Shown here: positions 36,101-44,664 of the stretch, one piece after another
Layout of the letters: each line of letters starts with the position of its first letter
Position numbering within the stretch: the stretch's first letter is position 1
DNA from: an uncultured Oscillospiraceae bacterium
GTDB taxonomy: Bacteria; Bacillota; Clostridia; Oscillospirales; Oscillospiraceae
Assembly: GCA_934660965.1 (NCBI GenBank)
Contig: CAKUIM010000013.1
Coordinates: forward strand, 1-55,279
Direction: 5' to 3'
DNA length: 55,279 nucleotides
Notes under the pieces: model-generated
Told to the model about the DNA's origin: nothing
Database searches by the model: none
Seen by the model: only the letters and a program-made list of their open reading frames with translations
Translations under genes and position numbers: made by a program

Positions 36101-39100
36101 GCTCCATCCGCTCCACCGGCGTCAGCTGCCCGGGCATCACCGCCACGAGCACCTACGCAAAGCTCATCGCCGGCGGCTTTGTCGGCGGCAACAGCGGCCA
36201 GATCCGCAAATGCTACGCCATGAGCGGCATTGAGATTCTGGAGATCCGCGGCGCGGAGACGGTGCTGGCAGGCTTTGCCGGGGAGAACCGCGGCTCCGTG
36301 CGCGAGAGCTACTGCGCCACCGCCCTGACCTCCGCCGGCGCCGACACCTACGGCTTTGCCCCCGAGGGCGGCAGCACCATGAGCTGCTACTTCCTCCATA
36401 ACGGCACCTACAGCTTTGCCGGCCAGGTGCACCTTTACGACTACGACGCCGGCGCCGCCGGGGCCCGGGGCGTGACCGGCGAGGAGCTGGCCGGGCTGTG
36501 GCTGGACGGCTTCGGCAGCGCGGACGAGGCCCACACCTATCATTATCCCAACACCGTGATAGAGCAGGGCAAGGAGGCGGCCTACCCCTATCCCGCCTGC
36601 GTCACCGGGCCCAACGGAAGCATCGTCCACTACGGCGACTGGGTCACCCAGGCGAATCTGGGCACCCTGGGGGTGGTGTACTGGGAGTATGAGGCCGGCG
36701 GCGCCAACAGCGGCTATCACTTCTCCTTCCTCGGCTTTGAAAAGGGGGAGACGGTGAGCGGCAGCAGCCTGTGCACCGCCCATGACGACGGCGGCGCCGT
36801 CCATCGCTACGGCTACGGTTATTACTGGGAGAGCGACCAGCCCCCGGTGACCCTGGCAGCCAAGACGGAAAACGGCACCTTCCAGCTGGGCGATCGCGCC
36901 CAGAGCGTGGAAAAGGCCCTGGAGGCCCAGGTGCCGGGATTTACCTTCGTGGCCTACGAGACGGGGGACAGCGGCCTGCGCCTGGAGTCCGACCGGGACG
37001 CCAACGGCACCTGGACCCTCACCCAGCGCAGCGCCGCCGGAGAGCTGACCTATTCCTTCCTCCTGTGCCCCTTCTTCGCGGACTCCTACAGCTATGTCAG
37101 CCGGGACGAGAGCGAGAATCAAGAACCCGGCACCGACGCCCTGCCCTACCAGGTGCGCTCGGTGGAGCAGCTGCAGTACATCAACTGGAGCTATTACGGC
37201 GGCCAGGGCAGCACCGACCGGGATGTAACGGACGCCAACTACCGCACCTTCCCCTACCTGCAATACACCTACCGGGCCTCCGGCGCGTCCCAGACCAGGG
37301 CGCAGGCCATCGCCGGCGACGGCACAGGCGGGCCCCGGCCCATCCGCACCTGGAAGCAGAGCCACGACGTCAGCGGCACCGACCTCTCCGCCCCCGGGGA
37401 CGGGACAAAGAATAAGCTTATCCACCCCATCGCAGGCGGCGTGTTCCACAACAACCAGGATAAATACAGCGCCCTGCTCTATAACTGGTTCGGCGGCATC
37501 TACGACGGGCAGAGCTACTACATCAAGAATATCCGCATCAGCTCCCACTGCTATAATGTGGGCCTGTTCGGCTCCACCGCCGGCGCGGAGATCCGCAACA
37601 TCGTCCTCTACAGCGACAACGGCTCGGTCATTGAGCGGGACACCGATGCCTCCAGCTGGACCTATCAGCACAACGGCACTCCCGACTCCGTCCGGGAGTA
37701 CCAGTGCGCCTACGGCCTGGGCGGCCTTGCGGGCATCGCCTACGACTACGCAAGCGAGCGGGGCACCAGCCTCATCTACAACTGCGCCATCGCCGGCTAC
37801 GTCGTGCGGGACAGCAGCCGCAACACCCTGGCTCTGGGTGAGGCGGCGGTGGGCGGCCTCATCGGCGTGTCCGAGGTGAGCCTGATGAACTGCTCCGCCG
37901 TGGTGGATGTGGAGGTCAACTGTACCCACCTATGGCAGGACGGCTCGCTCTCCTCGGCCAAGTACGGCAACTTTGTCCGCGTGGGCGGCCTTGTGGGCGG
38001 CCTGCGGTACAAGGCCATCAACTGCTACACCGGCGGCAGCATCACCGTCAGCCCCGATACCCTCAAGGAGCGCATCCTCTACGGAGACTCCACCAACACC
38101 CAGTTCCAGACCGGCACCGAGGGCGCCGTCACCGTCAAGTGGTCCACCGACCGCGACGCCGGCGGCTCCAACCAGAGCCCGGCCACCTACGTGTTCATCG
38201 GCGGCGTGGGCGGCAGCGGCTTCTCGGCCAACTTTATCAACTTCACCGGCGGCGGCAGCGACACCAGCGACGGCCAGCCCGTCTACGAAAACTGCTACAC
38301 CTACATCGACCTGCCCGACATGGAGGGCACCATCACCGGCATCTCCATCATCGGCAGCGTGGCCGACCGCTACGGCGGGCAGTGGACCGGCGCCCGGGTG
38401 ACGCTGACCAACTGCTATTACCTGAGCGCCACCCGCACCGGGATCTCCTTCGATAAGGTTGCCCAGTACAAAAACCCCAACGCCTCAAAGAAGTCCCTTG
38501 CAGACCTGCTGTCCACCCAGGCGGCACGCAGCGCCATGCTCCTGGGCGACCTGCGCTATCTGGGCGACCACCTGTGGGACTACCGGACGGACACCAACCG
38601 TTACGGCCAGACCATCTATAACTTCAACGGCCTGACCGAGCTGACCTACAGCCAGATGGCCGACCGCGTGGGCGCAGACGGCCTTATCCATACGGAGAAC
38701 ACCGGATCCCCCCAGAGCTATCCTGACTTCCGCACCGCCCTGGGTGCCGGTTACGCCTGGGTCACCATCGCCGAGGGGGACGCCTCCATCCACGGCAAGT
38801 ACAGCTTTCCCGGCGAGGACGCCGCCCTTCAGGGCCAGGACTATCCCTTCCCCACGGTGCTCACCCAGCGCAGCAGCCTGGGCGAGACCGTCAGCCTGCA
38901 CTACGGCGCCTGGCCCAAGGAGGGCCTGTTCTGGTCCAAGGGCATTGCCTCCCTCGACATGATCGCCGACTATGACGACGCCGCCAAGCGCTCCGCCATC
39001 CGCCTCGCCCTCACCCTGGAGGGCGGCGGCGCGCTGCCTGACGGGGAATTTCCGGAGTTTTCCTACAGCCCAGAGGGCATCGTGACGGCCGCGGCGGAGC

Positions 39101-40650
39101 GCACCGGGCCGGACAGCTATGCCATCATCCTTGAGGGCCTTGAGACCGGCGCCGCCGAGGTGACGGCCTGCGTGGGCGGTCACACCGCCCGACTGATGGT
39201 CACCGTCACGGCGGAGCTGAGCGTCACCCTGGAGCCGGACAACGTAAATATCTATGTGGACGACGTGGAGACGGTGGAGCTGACGGCCCGGGACAAGAAC
39301 GGCGCCGTCCTTGACGCTGTCACCTGGGAGATCCTCAATACCGAGCCCGACGTGGCCACCCTCACCGCGCCGGACAAGGCCGCCGGGGCGGAGCGCTATA
39401 CCACCACCGTCAAGGGCGTGGGCGAGGGCGAGATTGCCCCCCGGGTGGCCGCCGCCTGCACCCTGGGCAGCGGGCGCAGCTATGAAACGGTCGTCACCCT
39501 GCCGGTGACGGTGCGGGCCCAGGGCGTGCTGGGCATCGCCAACGTCAGCAACGCCGAAAATCCAGACTACCGGGAGGGCACCATGTCCCGGGCGCTGGAC
39601 GGCTGGGACGAGGAGCCCGCCGCGGCGCAGTACGAGCCCGGCAAGGCCCCCGTGCTCCATGGCAGCACCCTCTTTCTCTACGGGAAGGGCGCCAACGCAA
39701 GCCTGGGCAAATTCGCCGTAGAGGCCGTCACCGTCATCGACTCCGCCGGTATCGCCGTCAACGTTCTGGAGCAGTCCGGGCGTTACAGCGTGGAGGTGGG
39801 GGCAGCCAAGGGCAGCGCGGCGGAGAGCTACCGCGCCATCACGGTGCGCGGCGCCCGGGCGGGGGAGACCGTCACCCTGCACATCACCCTGCGGGACACC
39901 CAGAACCCGGCGGGCAGCTACACCCTGTCCGTTTCCTATACCCTCACCGACGCCGACACTGTCGTCACCGCCGTCTACACCGACCTTGCCGGCCGTGTGG
40001 CAGAGACGCGCACCGGCATCCCCTTCGGCACGGCCCCCGGCCTTCCCTCGGCCGAGACCATCGCCGCCATTGAGCCGCCGGAGACGGGCTATCACTTCCG
40101 CGGCCTTGACACGCCGGAGGGCTGGTCCCCCGATGTGACCGCGCCGCTGTACGCCGACGGGGTGTTTGCCCCCATCGCCGTGCGCGACAGTATCACCGTC
40201 ACCTTCAGCGGCATCGGCATCACCACCACCCAGGCCGCCATCGACCCCGGCGAGAACGTGCCCTGGCCGGCACAGCCCACCCGGGCGGGATACCGCTTCC
40301 TGGGCTGGACGGCGGACAACAACCAGACCCGCTATCACACCGGCGCGGTGTATGTGCCCGAGGACGACGTGGAGTTCCGGGCGGTGTGGCGCCGGGGCGT
40401 GAACATCACGGTGCTGGACGTTGCCTGGGGCGAGGCCACCATCGCCCAGTGGGGCAATTATCTGGACTATGATGCCGACGAGGTGGTCCTGCCCATCTCC
40501 TACACGTTCTACGTCTATGATGACGAGGTGGCGGTGCGCATCGACGGCAGGGACGCGGCCTTCACCCTTACCTATACCGGGCGGGCGGGCTACTATTACT
40601 ACTACAACGTCACCATCGGCAGCGACCAGTTCCCGGCGCCGGAGTGGTAA
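33121..40650 (+). CDS. Giant prepilin-like adhesin with GLUG repeats
   Basis: The protein has 2,509 residues. It begins with a prepilin leader (MLKGARKNSRG, cut before FTLIE) and the usual pilin helix (LVVVAIVVILFALAMIPV), then a huge outside part. GLUG-type repeats (for example VGALAGYNAGTVYNC, AGGFVGGNSGQIRKCYA) cluster at about 430-650, 880-1090 and 1480-1760. Three HYGDW/HYGAW segments at residues 684, 1170 and 1927 mark block ends. A BIG-2-like domain (about 2035-2130) and an InlB-type repeat (about 2360-2425) come last. Tyr-rich, Cys-poor sequence and the operon position suggest a pilus-tip or surface adhesin. AGGAGG precedes the ATG at 33121. It is about 15 times longer than an ordinary pilin, so whether it is assembled by the pilus machine is an inference. 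Confidence 0.88.
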   Translation: MLKGARKNSRGFTLIETLVVVAIVVILFALAMIPVSKMRRQIRQARLDSQAEMIFMAVQNRLTQLQAAGTAGLYQSGEDVIPMGWVPQDAEDRYTEETFSYVTSRNKDNEGSAAAAILPKDAVDPELWNGNWVVEFDPQSGSVYAVFFSPDSLDDYTPRGYDPLRYTAQRLSRGARVGYYGGDSVGAYVTGDLQPEIELENGEQLLLHIYCKMQGSSPLHFYVEIRDESGHSTGRLELTMASGEMVPELRAYRAAMVLDDLTAGAGRRFGQQARLSALNPGEDLTITVTVESESPQVDDAVAVCKTNSLYHSVSGSPEGGRTAVITCARHLQNLDRDSGVADRIVRAVQEQEIEFNSAAQNSWSACYPGQTFQPIRNSALREYESTLVVAGEAFHPVIYDLPVNAQGDAGLFESFDGGALRYVRLAGARIQGTGAVGALAGSVSGTVELEGCQVYLSAQKGHINTKTEDAPDPWLTGGETAGGLVGAVRSGALTVRGSFAATVVQGGSAAGGLVGRALDGAVNVERSYADCYVYSGDAGAAGGLVGRGSGTCSIAVRNAYAAGFLRAGITGGLAADELDGGDSLENVYTACASLSGDALTYSTAGRSAQAAPAVRNTYYLNSADYDLADTTPADYTRWSGEHRKDAAALLGADFTAEGDTYAYNLMDGLGLTVYSYPQLTGIDHYGDWKARFESGSLVYYEAYAGGRYGFRGANESTLTSGAAVLGDGYGMIYEAGAVPDRVLVTDADGAEYELTGAPIALTGPDGTPYELLPLPNALAAEQGAPAGFYRQVTSGGRSYYYNPHFASMVIAGDKMPDAPREVSVRTARQLYSLSLYYGAYDGILPAGAAFLQGRSIDYAAYDWARYGALGTAVRVQQPIGAGADAPFRLSYNGGGYPITGVSFRSTGSDGYAGMFGYNAGELRGIVLTSGEPKETAPTVEIEGVVQRRTVYVGALAGYNAGTVYNCAVSGYTMAEHAYSGATMYIGALAGYNAGSIRSTGVSCPGITATSTYAKLIAGGFVGGNSGQIRKCYAMSGIEILEIRGAETVLAGFAGENRGSVRESYCATALTSAGADTYGFAPEGGSTMSCYFLHNGTYSFAGQVHLYDYDAGAAGARGVTGEELAGLWLDGFGSADEAHTYHYPNTVIEQGKEAAYPYPACVTGPNGSIVHYGDWVTQANLGTLGVVYWEYEAGGANSGYHFSFLGFEKGETVSGSSLCTAHDDGGAVHRYGYGYYWESDQPPVTLAAKTENGTFQLGDRAQSVEKALEAQVPGFTFVAYETGDSGLRLESDRDANGTWTLTQRSAAGELTYSFLLCPFFADSYSYVSRDESENQEPGTDALPYQVRSVEQLQYINWSYYGGQGSTDRDVTDANYRTFPYLQYTYRASGASQTRAQAIAGDGTGGPRPIRTWKQSHDVSGTDLSAPGDGTKNKLIHPIAGGVFHNNQDKYSALLYNWFGGIYDGQSYYIKNIRISSHCYNVGLFGSTAGAEIRNIVLYSDNGSVIERDTDASSWTYQHNGTPDSVREYQCAYGLGGLAGIAYDYASERGTSLIYNCAIAGYVVRDSSRNTLALGEAAVGGLIGVSEVSLMNCSAVVDVEVNCTHLWQDGSLSSAKYGNFVRVGGLVGGLRYKAINCYTGGSITVSPDTLKERILYGDSTNTQFQTGTEGAVTVKWSTDRDAGGSNQSPATYVFIGGVGGSGFSANFINFTGGGSDTSDGQPVYENCYTYIDLPDMEGTITGISIIGSVADRYGGQWTGARVTLTNCYYLSATRTGISFDKVAQYKNPNASKKSLADLLSTQAARSAMLLGDLRYLGDHLWDYRTDTNRYGQTIYNFNGLTELTYSQMADRVGADGLIHTENTGSPQSYPDFRTALGAGYAWVTIAEGDASIHGKYSFPGEDAALQGQDYPFPTVLTQRSSLGETVSLHYGAWPKEGLFWSKGIASLDMIADYDDAAKRSAIRLALTLEGGGALPDGEFPEFSYSPEGIVTAAAERTGPDSYAIILEGLETGAAEVTACVGGHTARLMVTVTAELSVTLEPDNVNIYVDDVETVELTARDKNGAVLDAVTWEILNTEPDVATLTAPDKAAGAERYTTTVKGVGEGEIAPRVAAACTLGSGRSYETVVTLPVTVRAQGVLGIANVSNAENPDYREGTMSRALDGWDEEPAAAQYEPGKAPVLHGSTLFLYGKGANASLGKFAVEAVTVIDSAGIAVNVLEQSGRYSVEVGAAKGSAAESYRAITVRGARAGETVTLHITLRDTQNPAGSYTLSVSYTLTDADTVVTAVYTDLAGRVAETRTGIPFGTAPGLPSAETIAAIEPPETGYHFRGLDTPEGWSPDVTAPLYADGVFAPIAVRDSITVTFSGIGITTTQAAIDPGENVPWPAQPTRAGYRFLGWTADNNQTRYHTGAVYVPEDDVEFRAVWRRGVNITVLDVAWGEATIAQWGNYLDYDADEVVLPISYTFYVYDDEVAVRIDGRDAAFTLTYTGRAGYYYYYNVTIGSDQFPAPEW

Positions 40651-40675
40651 ACATGAGGAAAAGGAGGGCCCTGGC

Positions 40676-41326
40676 ATGAGACGGCTGCGAGACAAAAGCG
40701 GAAAGACCATCCTGTTGGCCCTTGTGCTGATGATGCTGGCCATGGTGGTGGGGGCGGTGATCCTCACCGCCGCGGCAAGCGCCGCCCGGACGGTGCGCCG
40801 GGACCGGCAGAGCCAGCAGGACTACCTGGCGGTGAGCTCGGCGGCGGAGTTCATCCGGGACAGCATCCTCTCCGACCAATACTCCCGGGAGGTCATCCGC
40901 TATCTGGAGCCCGACGCCGCCGGCAACGAGGTGGAGACCGACCGGAAGGAGACCGTGGTGCAGCCCACCGGCCTTATGAAGGACTGGCTGTCCGCCGGCA
41001 TCGGCATTCCCGATGACGACGGCGTGGTCGCCGGCTGCGCCGACACCATCCGCGTGAGCGTGTCCCCCCAGGAGGGGAACGAGGCCCTGGGTGCGGTGAC
41101 GGCGAAGCTTACCATGGATACGGCGTGCAACATCACCGTCAGGCTCTCCCGGGAGGGCGCCGGGGCGGACGGCTGCCGCATGACCCTCACCATCACCGCC
41201 GTTCAGACCCGTGAGGAGCGCACCACCTCTGCCGACGGTGACAGCGGAAAAAAGGTGAACACCGTCACAACGGTGATCTCCTGGAGCAGCGCCAGGATCA
41301 CCAAGGGCGCGGCTGAGGACGGATAA
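40676..41326 (+). CDS. PilX-like minor prepilin-type protein
   Basis: The protein has 216 residues. A short basic start (MRRLRDKSGKTI) is followed by a membrane helix (LLALVLMMLAMVVGAVILTAAAS) and a small outside domain. The sequence RDRQSQQDYLAVSSAAEFIRDSI is typical of PilX/minor pilin starts, whose cleavage site is often atypical. It lies 25 bp behind the giant adhesin gene with AAAGGAGG upstream. It probably primes fibre assembly with the next two proteins. Confidence 0.75.
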   Translation: MRRLRDKSGKTILLALVLMMLAMVVGAVILTAAASAARTVRRDRQSQQDYLAVSSAAEFIRDSILSDQYSREVIRYLEPDAAGNEVETDRKETVVQPTGLMKDWLSAGIGIPDDDGVVAGCADTIRVSVSPQEGNEALGAVTAKLTMDTACNITVRLSREGAGADGCRMTLTITAVQTREERTTSADGDSGKKVNTVTTVISWSSARITKGAAEDG

Positions 41327-41341
41327 GGGGGGCGAGGGAGC

Positions 41342-41626
41342 ATGAAAGGACTGAAAAAGCTCAAAAACAGCCGGGGCGAGGCGCTCATCGAGGCCCTGGT
41401 ATCGCTGCTCATCGCGGTGACCGCCTTTGGCGTGCTCGCTGCCTCCGCCGCCACCGCGGCCAAGCTCAACGCTGTGACCGCCGCGGCCGACACCTCCTTC
41501 CGCTATGGCGGCACGGGCCAAAGCGTCCGCATCCGCCTGGAGGGGCAGAGCATCACCGCCGAGGGCGGCATCACCCTCTATGAGGAAAACGACTATCTCT
41601 ACTATACTGGGGGTGCCGCCCCATGA
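41342..41626 (+). CDS. Minor prepilin with GEALIE site
   Basis: The protein has 94 residues. A leader ending NSRG is followed by EALIEALVSLLIAVTAFGVLAA, with Glu at position 5 after the cut, as in prepilins, but Glu replaces the usual Phe/Met at position 1. The head domain is very short. It resembles PilV/GspI-type minor pilins. Its stop overlaps the next start at 41623. Confidence 0.75.
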   Translation: MKGLKKLKNSRGEALIEALVSLLIAVTAFGVLAASAATAAKLNAVTAAADTSFRYGGTGQSVRIRLEGQSITAEGGITLYEENDYLYYTGGAAP

Positions 41627-42111
41627 AAAAGCTGCGCAGCCGCCGGGGCATGACCCTGACGGAAATGCTCTGCTCGGTGGTCATTGTGCTGTTGTTCAGC
41701 TCTCTGGTGGCCGTGGGGGCCGGCGCCTCCGCCCGCACCTACCGCAGCGGCATGGCGTCCGCTCAGGCCCAGGTGCTGGAGTCCACCGTCACCGCCGCGG
41801 TGAGCGATAAGCTGCGCTACTGCGGCAGCGTCAGCTTCAGCGAGGACGGCAGCCAGATCTTCATCCAGGACATCGGAAAGGTGGACGGCAGCGAGGAGGG
41901 CGGCATCTTCACCCTGACGGACGGCCAGCTCTACCTGGGCGAGAACAAGCTGCTGGGGGCCAAGTCCTATCCCCAGGGGCTGCGCCTTGCAGATTTCCAC
42001 ATGACCTACAGCGAGGGCAGCGGCGTGTTTGCCGTTTCCTTCCGTGTGACGGACGGCAAGGACCGCACGCTGGCCGACGCCTCCTTTGAGGTAGAGCGCA
42101 TCAACCATTGA
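41623..42111 (+). CDS. Minor prepilin, PilW-like
   Basis: The protein has 162 residues. The leader MKKLRSRRG is cut before MTLTEMLCSVVIVLLFSSLVAVG (Glu at position 5). The head carries a strand-rich domain (IFTLTDGQLYLGENKLLG, FAVSFRVTDGKD). With the two genes before it, it completes a set of minor prepilins that, by analogy, initiates pilus assembly and could carry the giant adhesin. Confidence 0.82.
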   Translation: MKKLRSRRGMTLTEMLCSVVIVLLFSSLVAVGAGASARTYRSGMASAQAQVLESTVTAAVSDKLRYCGSVSFSEDGSQIFIQDIGKVDGSEEGGIFTLTDGQLYLGENKLLGAKSYPQGLRLADFHMTYSEGSGVFAVSFRVTDGKDRTLADASFEVERINH

Positions 42112-42204
42112 GCCCTCCCCATTTCCAGGGGCTATGCGGGGGGCATGGGCATATTTCTGTACATGCACAGCCTGCCCGGGCGGGCAGAGAGGACGAGGAA
42201 ACTG

Positions 42205-44664
42205 ATGAATCGGGAAAAAATACTGCTTGCGGATGATTCCGAGCTCAACCGGGCGATCCTGATGGACGTGCTGGGGCAGGACTACCCTATCATTGAGGCC
42301 GCCAACGGCCGGGAGGCCATCGAGGCCCTCCAGGCCCATAGCGGCGAGATCGGCGTGGTGCTGCTGGACGTTGTGATGCCCGAGGCCGACGGCTTTGCGG
42401 TGCTCGAGTACATGAACATAAAGGGGCTGGTGGAGGACATCCCGGTCATCATGATCTCCGCCGAGACCAGCGGCGCCTATATTGACCGGGCCTTCAAGCT
42501 GGGCGCCGCCGACTACGTCAGCCGCCCCTTTGTGCCCAGCGTCATCAGCCGCCGGGTGCTCAACGCCGTCCTCCTGCACACCAAAAAACAGCAGCTGCTG
42601 GACTATGTCGCCAGCCGCTTCTACCAGGAAGAGAAAAACAACGAGATGATGGGGGCCATCCTGGGCCATGTGGTGGAGGTCCGCAGCGGCGAGGGCGGCT
42701 CACATATGCCCCATGTGGAGTTCATCACCGGCCTTCTGCTCCAGCGCCTTGTGAGCAAGACCGGCCGCTATAACCTGGATCGCTCGGATATAGACGCCAT
42801 CCGCATGTCCTCCGGCCTGCACGACATCGGCAAGCTGATGATCCCGGGGGAGCTGCTGCGCAAGCCCGGCCCCCTCCTGCCGGAGGAGTACGAGGTCGTC
42901 AAGCAGCACACTGTCATCGGCGCCAAGCTCTTCACAGAGCTGCCCATCTATCAGAACGAGCGGCTTATCAAATACGCCATCGAGATCTGCCGCTGGCACC
43001 ACGAGCGCTGGGAGGGCGAGGGCTATCCCGATGGCCTCCGGGGGGAAGAGATCCCCATTTCCGCCCAGGTGGTGGCGGTGGCCGATGTGTACGACGCCCT
43101 GACGAGCGAGCGCTGCTACAAGCGCGCCGTGCCCCATCAGCAGGCCATGCATATGATCCACTCCGGTCAGTGCGGCACCTTCAATCCGCTGCTGCTCGAG
43201 TGCCTGGACGACCTTGCCGGGCGCATCGAGAAGGAAACCGGCGGGCACCGCACCGTCAGCCAGAGCTGGCGGGCGGCCCGGCGGGTGGTGGAGGAGCTTT
43301 ACAGCAGCCCGAGCATCTCTGCTTCCCGGGTGGCCATGCAGCTGGAGGAGGAGCAGACCAAGCGCCGCTTCTTCAGCGAGCTCACCAACGAGCTCTGGTT
43401 TGAGTACACCCGGCATCCGGCGGCTCTGGTGCTCTCCGACAGCGCCGTCCGGATGACAGGCCTGCCCGGCGTGGTGGTGGCCCCGCTGGAGGACAAGGCC
43501 GTGCTGGGTGTGGCGGAGAGAGAGGCCCTGCGGGACATTGTCCGGCGGGTGGACGCCCTGAGCGAGGACGAGGCCTACCTGGAGCTGGAGATGCCGCTGA
43601 TGATCGGCGGCGCGTCCCGGTGGTGCCAGCTGGCCATCCTGGTCACCTATTCGCCGGACGAGCCCGGGCAGTACGCCTCCTTCCTGGGCAAGGTCATCGA
43701 CATCGACGGGCGCCACCGGATGCTGGAGACATACGCCCAGGCGGTGCGGGAGAGCCATGGGGCCACCCTTACCCCCATGCTGGCCGAGGGCGAGGACGTG
43801 GTGCGCGTGACCGGGGAAGAGCTCGGCGGCGTGCTGCGGGGCTACCGGCGCATGTTTGAGATCGTCCGCCTGGTAGACCCCGTCACCTGCATGCAGCTGA
43901 ACCTGAAGGGGGAGCGCGTCACCACCGACAAGGACCCCCACTGCTACGCGGTGTGGGACCGGATGAAGCGGTGCGAGCGCTGCATCTCCCAGGATGTGCT
44001 GGCCACCGGCAAGCCCCAGAGCAAGATCGAGACGGCCAACAACGAGGTGTTTTACGTCCTGGCCTCCCGCCTGGAGGTGGACGGCGTGCCCTATGTGCTG
44101 GAGCTTGTCAATCAGATCCGCAGCGACGACATGGCCGGCCCCGCCGACACGGGCAGCGTCCTGAGCCAGCTGCTCATCCGCAACCGGCAGGTCTATATGG
44201 ACTCGGTGACCAAGGTCTACAACCGCCGCTATTACGACGACCAGCTGCGCAACCTGGACGGCGAGTTCGCCGTTGCCATGATCGACCTGGATAACTTCAA
44301 GCAGATCAACGACCAGTACGGCCACATGGCCGGCGACGCGGCCCTGTACCGGGCGGCCCAGGCCATCAAATCCGCCATCCGCAGCAACGACGAGCTGGTG
44401 CGCTACGGCGGCGACGAGTTTTTCCTTCTCTTCCACGACCTGCCCCGGGATATTCTGGAGAAAAAGCTCCAGGATATCCTTGCGGCCATGGAAAAGGTGC
44501 AGTTTGCGGAGTATCCCGGCCTGCGCATCACCGGCAGCATCGGCGGTGTCCACACGGCGGGCAAGGTATCCCAGAGCATCCGCCTTGCAGATATTGCGAT
44601 GTACCAGGCAAAGAAAACAAAGGACTGCGTGGCAATTTATACAGGAAATGAGAAGATCACATGA
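42205..44664 (+). CDS. Response regulator with HD-GYP and GGDEF domains
   Basis: The protein has 819 residues, cytoplasmic. A receiver domain at about 1-125 has Asp10/Asp11 and phospho-Asp55, but the usual Lys-Pro is Arg-Pro (VSRPF). An HD-GYP domain (about 145-345) has His206-Asp207 and GYP at 273-275, predicted to hydrolyse cyclic-di-GMP. A linker of unclear fold with a Cys cluster (HCYAVWDRMKRCERC) follows. A C-terminal GGDEF domain (GGDEF at about 735-739) is predicted to make cyclic-di-GMP. Opposing activities in one protein suggest switchable control of pili. The ATG at 42205 is chosen because the receiver begins directly there; upstream frame has no domain. Confidence 0.88.
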   Translation: MNREKILLADDSELNRAILMDVLGQDYPIIEAANGREAIEALQAHSGEIGVVLLDVVMPEADGFAVLEYMNIKGLVEDIPVIMISAETSGAYIDRAFKLGAADYVSRPFVPSVISRRVLNAVLLHTKKQQLLDYVASRFYQEEKNNEMMGAILGHVVEVRSGEGGSHMPHVEFITGLLLQRLVSKTGRYNLDRSDIDAIRMSSGLHDIGKLMIPGELLRKPGPLLPEEYEVVKQHTVIGAKLFTELPIYQNERLIKYAIEICRWHHERWEGEGYPDGLRGEEIPISAQVVAVADVYDALTSERCYKRAVPHQQAMHMIHSGQCGTFNPLLLECLDDLAGRIEKETGGHRTVSQSWRAARRVVEELYSSPSISASRVAMQLEEEQTKRRFFSELTNELWFEYTRHPAALVLSDSAVRMTGLPGVVVAPLEDKAVLGVAEREALRDIVRRVDALSEDEAYLELEMPLMIGGASRWCQLAILVTYSPDEPGQYASFLGKVIDIDGRHRMLETYAQAVRESHGATLTPMLAEGEDVVRVTGEELGGVLRGYRRMFEIVRLVDPVTCMQLNLKGERVTTDKDPHCYAVWDRMKRCERCISQDVLATGKPQSKIETANNEVFYVLASRLEVDGVPYVLELVNQIRSDDMAGPADTGSVLSQLLIRNRQVYMDSVTKVYNRRYYDDQLRNLDGEFAVAMIDLDNFKQINDQYGHMAGDAALYRAAQAIKSAIRSNDELVRYGGDEFFLLFHDLPRDILEKKLQDILAAMEKVQFAEYPGLRITGSIGGVHTAGKVSQSIRLADIAMYQAKKTKDCVAIYTGNEKIT

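Noticed and set aside
34486..37929. Long reading frame (over 1,100 codons) on the minus strand under the giant adhesin gene
   Set aside because: It is the GC-rich antisense shadow of the plus-strand gene: Ala/Val/Gly-rich, no domain and no ribosome binding site. The plus frame has a prepilin leader and recognisable repeats.
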